DNA of 64,000 nt from Phytoseiulus persimilis (Eukaryota > Arthropoda > Arachnida > Mesostigmata > Phytoseiidae): the NCBI GenBank assembly GCA_037576195.1, contig CM075101.1:27218001-27282000 (forward strand), given 5' to 3'. A program made the translations under genes and the position numbers. The notes beneath the pieces were generated by a model. It searched no databases. It worked only from the letters and a program-made list of their open reading frames with translations, and was not told the DNA's origin. Shown here piece after piece: positions 13,001-25,000 of this stretch. Each line of letters starts with the position of its first letter. The stretch's first letter is position 1.

Positions 13001-16000
13001 ACTTGTCTGGTGCTGCTACCGAAGTTACGAAATAGACTAACGGGTGCGGCTGGAGAAGAAAATTGGGCCATGGGACGCCATTGCAAGTTGAATGACTTCA
13101 TCGACCGGAAATGTTTCAGCGAGGCGAGCGAAACAACCAACCAGGGATCTGCACGGCCGGCCGACCGACGGACGGAAAGACGAACGATGCGGCACGAATT
13201 TTCAGCATTGGAAAAAGCGGGAAAAGGCAAATGTCAAACTTTGCTTGCTGTACAGAAGAAAGGAAGGAGAAAACGAGCAAACCGGCAAACTTGCAGCAGC
13301 AGCTCAGTCCATGAGTCCGCAGCATTGGATAGCGATGAAGATGATCAAGGTGACCCAAATAGGGGAAGTTATTGAAACTAACGATTTGGACCACAATAGC
13401 CAGTCAGATGGAATCGACGCTCAATCGATCCTTCGATCATCTATCAGACACTCATTCAATGAAGCGACTCTTCCCCCGGAAGAGTGATTGACTATGGAGG
13501 AGTCGTCTAATCGATTGACGATTCTAGAAAAAAAAAAATCGATGCGCCGGAGTAAATGAGCTGTTATCAACCATCCAATCTATGTCCTGCTCCGGTTGCT
13601 CTGAACCGACTTCGCGATGATTTCCTAAGCTGGGGTCCCAAGCGGCTTCACCCAGGAACCTCTCCGAAAACTAACCATTAGTCCATCCGTACGGATATCT
13701 GGCACACGGAAGCGCGAATTTCGCTCAAGGAGATAGGGGACGGATTACAAGGTTCTAAAAACTCGTCCTGTTTGGGGACCAGTGTAGGAGGATAGAGCTC
13801 TCATCAGACCGTTGCCTATGGCTTGCGTCTCTGGAAACACTCATGTGCGAGGCAGCACGTGCTTCATCGTTCATCCATCGGCCCGACCCTATTTGTAAGC
13901 GTACCCAGCCTTGTTTACACACTGGGTTCGCTGGAACCGTACACCGTTTCTTCGACTCTCGACACGGAACCGCTGCAGGAAGACCCACGACAGTCAGAGG
14001 AGGAAACAGCTCCGAAAATCTCATTTCACAGATCAGGAGCTCCGCGATTATCATGATAGAATCATTACAACTCTGGATCACCGCGATAAAGACAATAGAA
14101 CATGTGAAGCAAGGTTGGAACCGTTTGGGTCGATGCAGAAATGCTTTCGTAATGCTTCTTTGGACTTTTGTTTCTTGTCGGCTTTTGTGTCAGCTGCTCC
14201 CTTCTCCATCTCTGTCTGAAGCGAACGGCAGTTGTTTCGCTTGAGAAATTCTGTGAAATTACCTCAATTCAAGAGAGAGTGAGGGGAGAAGAATGGAGAG
14301 GCCATGCCGGCGAAGAGATGCAACACTATAAGTCATTCACCCCCCGAACATTGAGCTGGTTACAACGGCCGGCATCACCGTCGTCGGAGGACTCCATCCA
14401 TCCGAGCGCCCGGCCGCCAATCTATCGAACGACAGAGAAAGCTACTTCCACACGAAATTCGGCAAGTTCCTTAGGGAATTTCGGTATAAGTTGGAGTTTA
14501 GGAACTCGGCATCGTTGCGTGATCGGCTTGTCGTTCCAGAAGAATGCAGGAACGCGCCCGCTCGAACGTCCGAGCTGGCCTCGGGCGTTCGCCAGTTGAA
14601 TACCGAAATCGATCAGAGGATCGATCGGATATCGGGGAGAAAGGGGTGAACGGGCTTTGCAGGCAGCGGATACGAGGATCCGATACTGCCGAACTCAGCT
14701 CTGTCAGGCGAGCTTCTCGAATTGCACTCGGAGCTGCTCCGGGAGGCCTTCAGCTTCAACCTCAGGAGCAGCACACTTTGCGGGAATGCTCTCTCGATTT
14801 GAGCACCAAATTATTCCAAGCTGAGGTTTTCCACGACGATAAATGGCAGAACACATCAATGATACAGACTTCGTCTGTGTGTTTGGTCCCCGGCGATTTC
14901 TGCTCGGTGACGACTCGTTTTCAACTTATCCTCATGAGACGCAGGAACAAAAACTCAACGAGCGAAGAACAAGAAGCGAACGGGATGAAGATGTCGTCAT
15001 TCTTTCTTTTTGACCGAAGCGAAGACTAAATGCTTTGACTGCTCGTTAGTCTCCTGTCGGTGCCCGTTACACAAAAAGTAACACTTCCCCTAGTAACTCC
15101 AGAAGCAGTTATCTCGAGCGACCAGCGACGACTTAAAAACGTGCAGAACGCTTTCTTTTCTTTTGAAAATGAGGACGTCGTACTATTCAGCTTCTTTCTC
15201 GTCTACTTTTAACAGCGAAAGCGTTTTGTCTCCGAAGAACTGTTTTCTAGCTTGTTGCCAGAGATGTTCACTTGAATTGGTCGCTCGGCCGTCAGTTTTC
15301 GCATTTCGTCGGCAGCTAGCGAGCCCAGCTCAGGAAATAAATGCCCCTCCACTCGGTCTATGGGACGAGATCGCGATGACGCAGTCAGACAGAATTGGAA
15401 TGTTTGCTCCTCCGGCTGAGCTTATGAATCCAGGACCTAACTTGACCGCTCAGTTCAGAAGTCGGCTTATGTTCCCGACGAAGTGTGGAACAGCGTTCCC
15501 ACAGGAGACTCAAGAAGAAACTCGGGGGCGGAATCGGACTCGGATCCCAAGATTCATCAAAAATCTTGGGGGCCCACAGGTTCATAAGCAAAGTGCCCTT
15601 GTTAAACCGTGATGAGCTGCTAAGTTTATGTGAGCGACCCATTCGAACAAAGCAGCTAAGATCACGAAATTGAGCTGAGAAATGGAAACAGAGGAAAGTC
15701 CAACACTCCAGTGAATTTCAGGATAGATCGAGCACTGAGAGGAGAAGCACCCAACTGGATGCTTCTCTTCCGGTCGATGCATTAGCGAGGAGAAGCTGTC
15801 AGAATGTATTTTTAGTAGAACGTTCAAATTATCAACTCTTCATCAGATCGGTAGCAGGGTCAGCAGCAGTTCCGATCTGTGATTTGGGTCGGTGTCGCAA
15901 GCTTCGGTTTGTCCGCGTATGTGTGTGATTTTTTCTCCATTCTGCAGGAACAGTCGTTGCTCCATCGATTGTGAAAATGAAAAATTATCATGTAGCACGC

Positions 16001-16999
16001 GCACTTTCACAAAGCACAAAGATAGTCGCGAGTCATTACGAACGCTTCGAGGCCAAAAACCACTTCGGGAACTCGGGAATGTGAAACAGCGCTTAGGCGA
16101 TACAACTTCACAGTGATGCCAATGGCAGAAATCTATTTTTGTTCCAAAGCCACTCTCATTTCCGCCACCACAAACACCCTCCAACGCGAAGAGTTGGACA
16201 TGTTTCCAGAGCACAGAGAAAACAATGATCGAGATCAGATTTCTCGTGACAGAGGAAAGCATCCGTTGATTCGAGACACTTTCGAGAACGCGTTGCGAAG
16301 CATGAGGCGATCTCACCTTGAAAGTTCGCGTTCACGCCCGCACCGTGGTCGGCCGACCAGCAAACGATTCAACAAAACAGCGGCTCGGAGCCGCTCGGAC
16401 GAGTCGACGACCAAACGGTGGAAGTCCGTCCCAGAATGAACGACCCTTCGGCCGGTTTGTTGTCAAGTTCATGGTCGCGACCTCAGTCAGTCGGCTATCC
16501 AGATACAAGACAGTCAGTCAAGCGGCCGCAAAACCAGAAAGCGTCCGTCCGGTCGCGGGACAGACGCCTTCGTTCCGGGGCGTCCACAATGCTTCCGATG
16601 CGGCGGTAGCAGCGGAAAAAAAGTTCTGCGCGGGAGCCGCAGCGTGTTGCGCCCTCCCCAGAGCGCTGTTGTGAGGCTTCCAGCTCCGCCCCAAGGGACG
16701 CCGAATCGAGCTTAGGCCCGCTTTGGATCTCGGATTCTATCGAACGCTCGGAAAGAGTTCGAGGTCGGCTTACTCCGGGCTCCGCTGCTTCCACTGCGGC
16801 GGCTTGGAGAAAGCTGCGGTGCGTTTCTTGAGTGTTGGGCTCACCGTAGAGCCTTCGGCACGTGGGACTGCCGCAGAGAAGAAGATGCGTTGACGACTAC
16901 CGCTGCGATGCGGTGAAACCGGCCGGCCAGCCGCCAGCCCGGTCGCCTGCCCGCTCGACCGACCGGCCTAAGTACCGTTAGAGTGAAAGCTGTGCCAAA

Positions 17000-17014
17000 C
17001 AGTCAGTCAGTCAG
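17000..17014 (+). repeat. CAGT tetranucleotide repeat
   Basis: Nearly four tandem CAGT units just downstream of a CpG-rich patch (16918-16970). Short simple repeat with no coding context. Confidence 0.8.
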
Positions 17015-17890
17015 TGCGTCTGGCAGCAGCGACCGACAGACAATCGTCATCAGGTGCCGTTAATTCGGCGCCTTATTTCTCCTTCCAAATCTACAGCGCT
17101 GCAGTTCGAACCGACGCGACTAAAATGAGCTCCTGTGTGTCCTTCCCTGATGAGAAACTGAGTAACGGAGTGCGCGGATGCTTCATGAATCTAGAATCAC
17201 AACGCTTCCACACTTTCGGCCAGCAGCGCTCCTCCAACGAGACATGCCAGCCTACGAGGTTGGCACAATCGAGCTACTCGAGCCCTGATACGGAGACTTC
17301 TCCCAATCACCGAACTCGGCTGCTCGAGCCCCCCCGCAGCGGAATCGCAAATTTTCTTTTGCGAACGAGTCCGCAGCCGACGGTAGGAGATCAATCTCAG
17401 AACCGGCCCTGGGAGAGCTCAGAAGCACGGAATGCAACTCGGGATAACCCGAATCGCAACGGATTTTATCGCAGTGAACGATGGGTCGGTTGGCAGATCC
17501 TCTGCTCGTTACCAGCCCTAACCAAGGCCGAAGCCGCTGGGATCCGATGATCGATGCCTACGGAATGCGATCGCTACACGTTTTGTTTTCGCCCGCGCAT
17601 TGAGATGGGAAAGTCGAATGGCATCTCAAGCGTTGCGGGGTACGGATTGTGGCTGCCACGAGTCTCAGCGTCTTGTGGAAAACGGTCAGCATTTCTGTCG
17701 TGATACTGCTCGTCCGAGGGACGCGATGGCTATCGCCGATGGCCGTCGAGCAGACACTGGAAGAACAGAGATTTGAACGAGCTCACGGGCAAATAGCGAT
17801 CCATTTGAGCCGGGCCAACGAGGCAAACACGACCTGAATTTTTATTGGGACTTAACTGGGCGTAGCCCATTCGCTTTTAATTATGCAAAA

Positions 17891-17966
17891 GAAGACGACT
17901 ATCTTGATGATGACGACGACGGTGTAGAAGACGACCACGACGATGATGATGATGCTGATGATGAAA
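17891..17966 (+). repeat. GAC/GAT trinucleotide repeat
   Basis: An imperfect triplet repeat of GAC, GAT and GAA units over about 75 bases. It would encode Asp/Glu runs if translated, but no gene context is visible, so it is treated as a microsatellite. Confidence 0.8.
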
Positions 17967-19720
17967 TATTATCTAGTGCACACACGGCGCAACGTTGAAT
18001 AAATTCCGCGCAGCTATTACTGCATTTTCGCTTGAAGGATGTATGGCAGCAAGCCTGGTTGCTCTTATTTCTCCTCGTGAATCACGCCGCTGCACGACGG
18101 CGGCGAGATCTCGATAATGGTAATCATTATTCGAACCATAGTCATAATCATAGTTACCATCACATGCGGTGAGCACAAGCTTATCTATGCATTCCGATCT
18201 TCCTGCCTCTCCCATTATTTTGTTCTTCCTCTCCCTCGAAACGGTTGAGGAGCGCTATCGGCGATAGATGATAACAGGACGGTGAGTAGAAATCAAGAGG
18301 AGCAGACAACAACTCGAATTAAGAACATCAGAATAAAGGAAAAAAGAGAACGATGCCGCCGAACCCAGAAGCAGAATCGGCACGAAGTCGTCCACGGAGA
18401 GAGATCTCTCCTGAGAGTCATTCCACGGAAATCCGGCCCAGCCTAATCAGGTGACTGGAAGATGGAACAAGAATCCGGAAGGAGAACATGATTGCTTCTA
18501 TAGCTCGCTTCGAGAACGGAACGCAAAAACTGCTTTGTTTATAACACTTCGAATGATAAAGAAAAAACAGCAAACAAGCCCACACGAACGACGGATTCGC
18601 ACAAATGGATGAATACGAAGAACCGATCCCGTCCTGGGAGGCGAAAGATAGAATTGGGATGAAAGTGAAATAGTTGTACGGAGAGAGTGCCGGCATAAAG
18701 TCTCAGATTTTCATTGTTTGTTCGATTTCAGCCTCTGGAGTCTTTATCGCGGAGATCTTTATCTTGTTTCGATAATCAAGCAGACAAGTAAGCCCTTCCA
18801 TGAACAGACACGGCGAGGGAGCTTCGCGCGCCGTAGAAACAGATCTGGGAAGCCCAGTTCTCTGCCGGGTTATCGAATTCTTCCGTAGCGCGCGCATTTT
18901 CATATGTCTTCCCTGAAATCTTCGCCCCTCCGACTTACTCTTCTTCTATTGCCGGCATGTTAGGTAGATACGAGCGGGGTTTACTGTTCTCGCGCGCAGC
19001 TCTGTCGTTAGTCGTTACTTTGTGCGCCCTAACGATGCCCTCACGATCACCCAGCGGAACGAGGAATTCTGTGTGCAATCATAACAGAAATTTGAGAACA
19101 CGTTGACAAACAATGTCGGAAGTTGAGCAACGGCCCGATGACGAAGCGTGCCACGTCGCTTGAGCCGCTGGTTCTTACCGAATTGAATCTTGCCTCGCGC
19201 TCCATGTTTGCCCAAACGGGTGATATATATCAGGTGCTACGAGGGGGTCTAGCTTGACATCAACGAAGTTCAGTTTCACAGCATCAATCAGGAGGCTCCT
19301 TGGAGCGCCAGGTTTTCTCCTCAAAGACTCTTGGAATGATACAGAAAAAGAATGCGGGAACTGGTGGCGATCCGCTAAGCAATCAGCTCTCGACGCTCCC
19401 CAGGATCCGGCAGGTCGTCCGGAGTCCCTTCCCAGATTTAGCCTTGTCTCAGAGGTCCTCTCTTAAGTCGTCTTACTGAAAGTTTTTATCCATAGAGTTC
19501 CGAGTATTCTAGAGCTCGAACCAAGCAAGCCATTGATTCTAGCGGCAGAGCGGAGCGGAGGAGACAGGGAATACTGGTCTGGAAAACTGAAAACCCTCAA
19601 GATTCTCCTTCTTCTCGCTTTATCCTGTGTATTGAGCTGCTTCTCTCATGCGGGATCCCATGCTCGTCCAATATCATTACGTGGCGTGCAGAGGTCCCTA
19701 CTCCTGCTAAAAGAGGAGCA

Positions 19721-19750
19721 GGGGCCGGGGCTGGGGCCGGGGCTGGGGCC
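19721..19750 (+). repeat. GGGGCC/GGGGCT hexamer array
   Basis: Five tandem 6-base units alternate GGGGCC and GGGGCT, giving five G4 runs with two-base loops. This is a strong potential G-quadruplex on the plus strand. It is not within any gene I recognise. Confidence 0.9.
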
Positions 19751-21570
19751 CGAGTTCGAAGTGAGGGTGAGGGGAACCGGAGGGAACTTCGACAAAATAA
19801 ATTGGAAGCTCTCCTTCGGATTCATTCGACTGTGCAGATTCGTTCGTTCGTCCGTCCTGCTATTGCTTCTTCCTTTCCTCTTTCGGTTCCTTCTTTCGAT
19901 TCCCTTCTCTTTGAACTACTATCGCTTAGCTCTCACTCAGAATAACTCGCTTATGCAGGAGAGATTCCTCGCCGGGAATATTACGTCCTGTTCGTGAAGA
20001 CTCCAGGTGGATACATTTTTCAGAGCGAGAGTTCACCGGGCTGGCGACACGGCTAGTTCTGCCACCGGAGGAGCAATCACTCGAATGAAAAATAAATCAG
20101 ACAATTCGATCATTGTGATCAGAGTCGTCGGGTACGTGACATGCGGAATTGATCCAATCGAGGGAAGGAGGAGCGGAGCGAATTCGTGCGCTGACTTCCG
20201 CAATCCCCGAATCGAAGCGTTTTCACTGTTGTTGTGATTCGACTTCGTCAGACGAATTGGCACGTTTCATCAGCCGCCAGATTCGAGGGTGACCCGAATC
20301 CCTCGTTCTCGAGGAGGCGTTAATCTAGAAGTTGACAGGCAATATCCTTCCCCGAGAAGAATCTCTGCGGAATCGCACTCCGCTCCATTTCCAGGCGCTC
20401 TCTCAAGTCTGGCCACCGTCAGTCGGATGCTCCCGGAACTCTATGTCAGGATCATGCGAGTTGTTCCAAGACTTCAAGAACATGAATGAGAGAAGCGTTG
20501 GGTGAGCACCGATGACCTTCATCGCTCGATGCTCAAGAAACGAATGAATTTCGTATCCAATAGATGGAATTGCATCCTAAACCGAACTCATGTAGCGCAG
20601 GGACATTCTCCCAAGGCTATCCTTTCTGAGTGAATTATCATGCATAAACTCTAGAGAAGCGGATAACTTCATGATGAATTCTCGAATTATTCGAAGTTCG
20701 AAGCAGACGTTGTATCTGATCTTCACCCGCCTCTTAACTCGATACTTGAGCGTTGGGTACGTTTCAAGTATAGATAACGTCCTGGACATTCATGAGGGAT
20801 CGAGCAACACGAGTAGGCGGCTAGAGTTTCTCCAAATCGGAGCCTCCAGATTACACCAAGATTTGCGAACTCCAGAACGTAACCCGCTGCCAGCTCTACG
20901 TGAGGCAAGTTGAGACAGCATACTCTGACATTCTCGCTCGATCGATTCTTCCGCGATCACCCCCCATTGACCGACTACTTGAAAACTCTCGTCGTGGAAT
21001 CCTAACGGATCTCTTGGACTCCAATTATGGACTCATGTAGTTCCTTCAGAACGTGAACTCTCCGGGACCTGCGTGGAGGGCTGAGCGGAAGTGATGAGCG
21101 GAGGACGACCGGGAGGAGAGCAAGGAAGGTCATACGAGATTAGTATTCTGGACGGCTTTGACTGATAAAACCAGAATATATTCCAACACTGCACTGCTTG
21201 AAATAACAGAAATCGAAGGAGTTACAGAAATGCCCGAGTTGCTTGGAACTCCCCCGGTCCGGACGATTGCTGCTCTCCATGAAGACCGGGACCGCACGCA
21301 ATCCGAACATATTGTAGCGTGCAGTTTCGAGAACACTCAACAGTCCAGGGGACAAGTTTCGCAAGATCTGCTGAGCAAGATCGCGGCCCGATCGCGAGCG
21401 CTGTTCCGAACCTCCCACGGAAATATGGAGACGCCTGCCTCGCGATCGTGTCCATTGACCGCGGAAAGCTCACGTGCAAGTTATCGCTTCAGAGTTGAAT
21501 CGGAGAACGGAAATTTCGTCCTGTCGGTCGGCCGCTCGTTGATTATTCTCCTTCGTGCGGAGCGGTACAG

Positions 21571-21616
21571 TGAACGAGCGAGCGAGCGAACGAACGAGCG
21601 AAAGAACGAACGAAAG
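21571..21616 (+). repeat. GAAC/GAGC tetranucleotide repeat
   Basis: About eleven imperfect 4-base units (GAAC, GAGC, GAAA) in tandem. One of several tetranucleotide tracts in the gene-poor left part of the window. Confidence 0.85.
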
Positions 21617-24429
21617 TGTGCTGACAGCCGAAAAATGTGCTGCGTCATCTACAACGACCGGCATCAGAATTAGCACATTTCTTATGGGCAGAGAAAAAGG
21701 ATCTCTCGCACTGGTTGGCCCAGCGCTCCGAGAGTTCGCAGCGAGTCGGAATATTAATCAAACTCAATAAAAATGAACAACAATATTATGAAGTGAAAAT
21801 GGCGAGCTCTGCCTGCAGTTGCTCACGTTGGGAGGTTCTCGCGCGGAGATTTACTGCGCACGTGTTTGACCCATCAAGAAGGAAGGGTTCGTTCGAAATG
21901 TGCCGTGATCGGGAATCGTTTCAGAGCTTGTCGCGATCATTGCAAAATGAAGATCGCTTCAATCTCTACAAGGGCTATAAGGGAGCCTTCCGCAGTTTTT
22001 CCCTCGCTGGGCTTCGCCTGACCCAGATAGCTTATGGTTATTTCTCCATCATTGGTTTCACCATCAATCAAGCCACCGCTCGTTCACTCGTCGCTCTCGT
22101 CATTTCTCTATCGAATGTTATCTTATCGTCGGTATCTATAAACTTTTCGGAAACAACGGCAGCCACGACGGCGCACACACACTGCACCTCATGAATCATG
22201 CGAGCCCCAATCGACACTCCACTCGGATACCTTCCGCTAATTACCTCCTCGTTGAATAAGAGGTCAGCTCTGGAAGTTGGCTCCGTCGGAATAACTTGGT
22301 TTGCTTTTGGAAAAACTTCGCACAATTGGTACGAACATCGAAGGAGTCTGAAGTTCATATCTGTTCTAGCCACGGCGGAGCATTCGCCGGTGAACGTCGA
22401 CGGAGAGGCCCCCATTAGAATTAGGATTAGACCGGATGCTTCGCTATTGTAGCAGCAACAGTAATAACACACAACATTGACAAACAACCATCTAGCCGCT
22501 CATCCGCCAGCCCGCAGTCAGAAAGAGAGTTCGACTGCCGCTGATTCAACTCAGTCGATGAGTGAGTGGAAAATGAATGAAAAATGGACCGAGTCATGCA
22601 GACCACACGGGAGTTGCCCATGCGTCCATGAATGTCGCTCTCACCCATCGGGTGTTCTGGTCAATTGGTAAAGGGAATTTCCCTGATATCGTCCGCTGTT
22701 CCCCGTAATTTTCAATTCGAGGTTTGAGCTGGATACCCAGCGTCTAACAATGACGGTTCGAAATTTCAGTGGAGCGAAAGTCTCCCCAAGAAAGCATGAT
22801 TGTTTGAAGGAGTCAGCGAAATCGTTGATCAAGAGTCCAGTTTTTCCATTTACGTTCTGTTAGCTGCTTGTCGAATTATGATACATACGTTTCATTTGCT
22901 AGGAATCAGGTCGCACGCGTTACTGGCCCAGAACTCTGATTGCGTCGCTTGATGATATTCATCCAATTCAGGCTTGATGGACGCGAAACGAGAGTATTTA
23001 ACTCGACGTAGTGTTCAATTCCAGAGTGCACGACTGAAGTGAGAACGAGGGAGAGGGGACTTCCGAACGTCGCAGCTGGGCGGGCCGCTGTCACCCGAAG
23101 ACAAGAACACCGCCTCCCGCCAAATCAGAGTTATAACATCAACGATTTCCACACGGGACGAACTGGCTCCCTTCCCACAGGAGTTCGTTCCTGTAGCGTC
23201 TGGTGGACCCGTTCATTCGGCGATTAGAGGGTTCGACTCCAGTCGAGCAGCCTGCGCATCCGGGCGATTGAATCCGCTTGTCAACGAAATGATCCAAAGT
23301 CAGAAATCCAAGCGTTGCGTCAGAACGTGCCATCTAATTCTGGCGCCACTGGTCACGGCAGTGAGGAGTTTCAGCTCCGGATCGCGGACGTACCACAGAA
23401 GCGCGTTCGAATGAGGGACACAGGTCGGTTTGTGTTCGCGTTCAAAAGTTGTTCAAAACTCCATCATTCTAGCAGTGGTGAAACGCTCGCTCATGAGCGC
23501 TCGCAGCGACAGGCCGCCCAGAAGAGACTGTCGAACAAATAAACATTGAGAGCAAAAGAGCCGAACTACTCAGTTGTCCCCTGTTGACATTCGGAGGATG
23601 CCTCGTGGAGTTCACTGTGGCATGAATTTTCGCGCAGTTTAAGAATAATAACAATCTTTGCCTGATGGTCGCTTCAATGGTTCTATAGCGCCCACAAGCA
23701 GCTCGATGATTGTAAACGGCATTTGGCTCATCAATATGTCACACCATCACGTCATCGCTGAGATTTTTCCAATCTTCGCTGAGCTTTTTCCCAACCTCGC
23801 CAGAGTTGTCGCCATCGCGTAATCTTCAAGACGGAATGTGATAAACGTTCGGATAATGACAGATGAACTATCCCATAGCAGAGAATGTTTCGATCCTCTT
23901 TCGATGCAGAAGAACTGGAACTCCACTTCGTTGATCTTGAGTGGTAACGTGACTGGATCAGATGCCGAAGGGTCATCGCGGAGAACCCTACAAGTTGGCG
24001 ATAGCGATAATGATGAGGATGAACTAATTCAGTTGCTTCACCTCACCAGTGTGGGATCTGAGCTGGATCTGCATCGATAAATTTCGTTTCTGACCTGGAT
24101 GAATGCTCTTTCATTGGAATCGCGAATCGCTAAGGATTGATACGACGCTCCGTGATCGAGGAGGGTGTTCACGCATTTTTAACAAATAGCTCCGAAATTT
24201 TTCTTCGCTAGAGATGCTAAATCAAGAACAGTGGATTGAGCTGCATTCAAGACGCATATAGGATATAGAAAAAAACATTGCTCACGAGCATCAGTATCTG
24301 ATGTTGAACGCTCTGATGGAAATTCTGTGTGTAAGCCCGACCCGTTTTTGTTTTTCACGTTAATTTATTATCTCGAGAGGCCACTCGATCGGGGACGTTG
24401 GTTTATCCCTTCGTTGGTTGGCTCGCCTG

Positions 24430-24456
24430 TTCGTTCGTCCGTCCGTCCGTCCGTTT
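24430..24456 (+). repeat. CGTT/CCGT tetranucleotide repeat
   Basis: Tandem TTCG followed by four perfect TCCG units. It is the complement-type counterpart of the other CGNN tracts in the left 25 kb. Confidence 0.85.
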
Positions 24457-25000
24457 TGAGGTAAACCATCGGTGCGGCTCCGCACGATGAAGGGATTACG
24501 AGTGAAATATTTCCCGTGAGTTTAAACTTGAAGATGTTGCGAACAGTAATTTCACTCAGTCAGCCAGTGAGCGCCAAATGAGGTGAGCAGAACCTGTACG
24601 TAACCGTGGGAGCCCGGCGATTCTAATTTTTCTCTTCGACCGCTTTTTTCCAACTTCCTTTGAGTTCGCTCCTCAGTTTCGTGTTTTCCCTTCTGCTTTT
24701 TATTCGGTCGGTTCTGGAGTTGTAAAATACAACCAGCGAAGATATTGCTGTTGCGATCTCGCTTTATGAACCGAGCGCTCGTCTACGTGTTTTTTGATTG
24801 TTGATTTTATGCGTGCGCATTTTTAGCCCAACCGGGGCATGACGGTAGTTAACTGAGTTACAGTTTGGAATACCCAAATATAGACTTCGGCAATCCGGTG
24901 GTGTTTTCTTCGGCAGGAAACGGTGTGAAACACTGAGAGATAAGAGGGAAACACAAGCATTCGCAACCAATAAGTCTCCCGCTCTATTTGAATCCGAAAA

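Larger units (their letters stand above)
13001..25000. other. Gene-poor tract, middle part
   Basis: Again no supportable gene. The tract contains CpG-rich patches (13150-13190 and 16918-16970 with GGCCGGCC and CGACCGACC), CAGT repeats at 17000-17014, GAC/GAT triplets at 17891-17966, a GGGGCC/GGGGCT array at 19721-19750, GAAC/GAGC repeats at 21571-21616 and CCGT repeats at 24430-24456. Open frames look random. Confidence 0.55.

Noticed and set aside
23211-23260. A perfect tRNA B-box-like string (GGTTCGACTCC)
   Set aside because: The flanking bases do not form a T stem and no A box or acceptor stem fits, so I do not call a tRNA.
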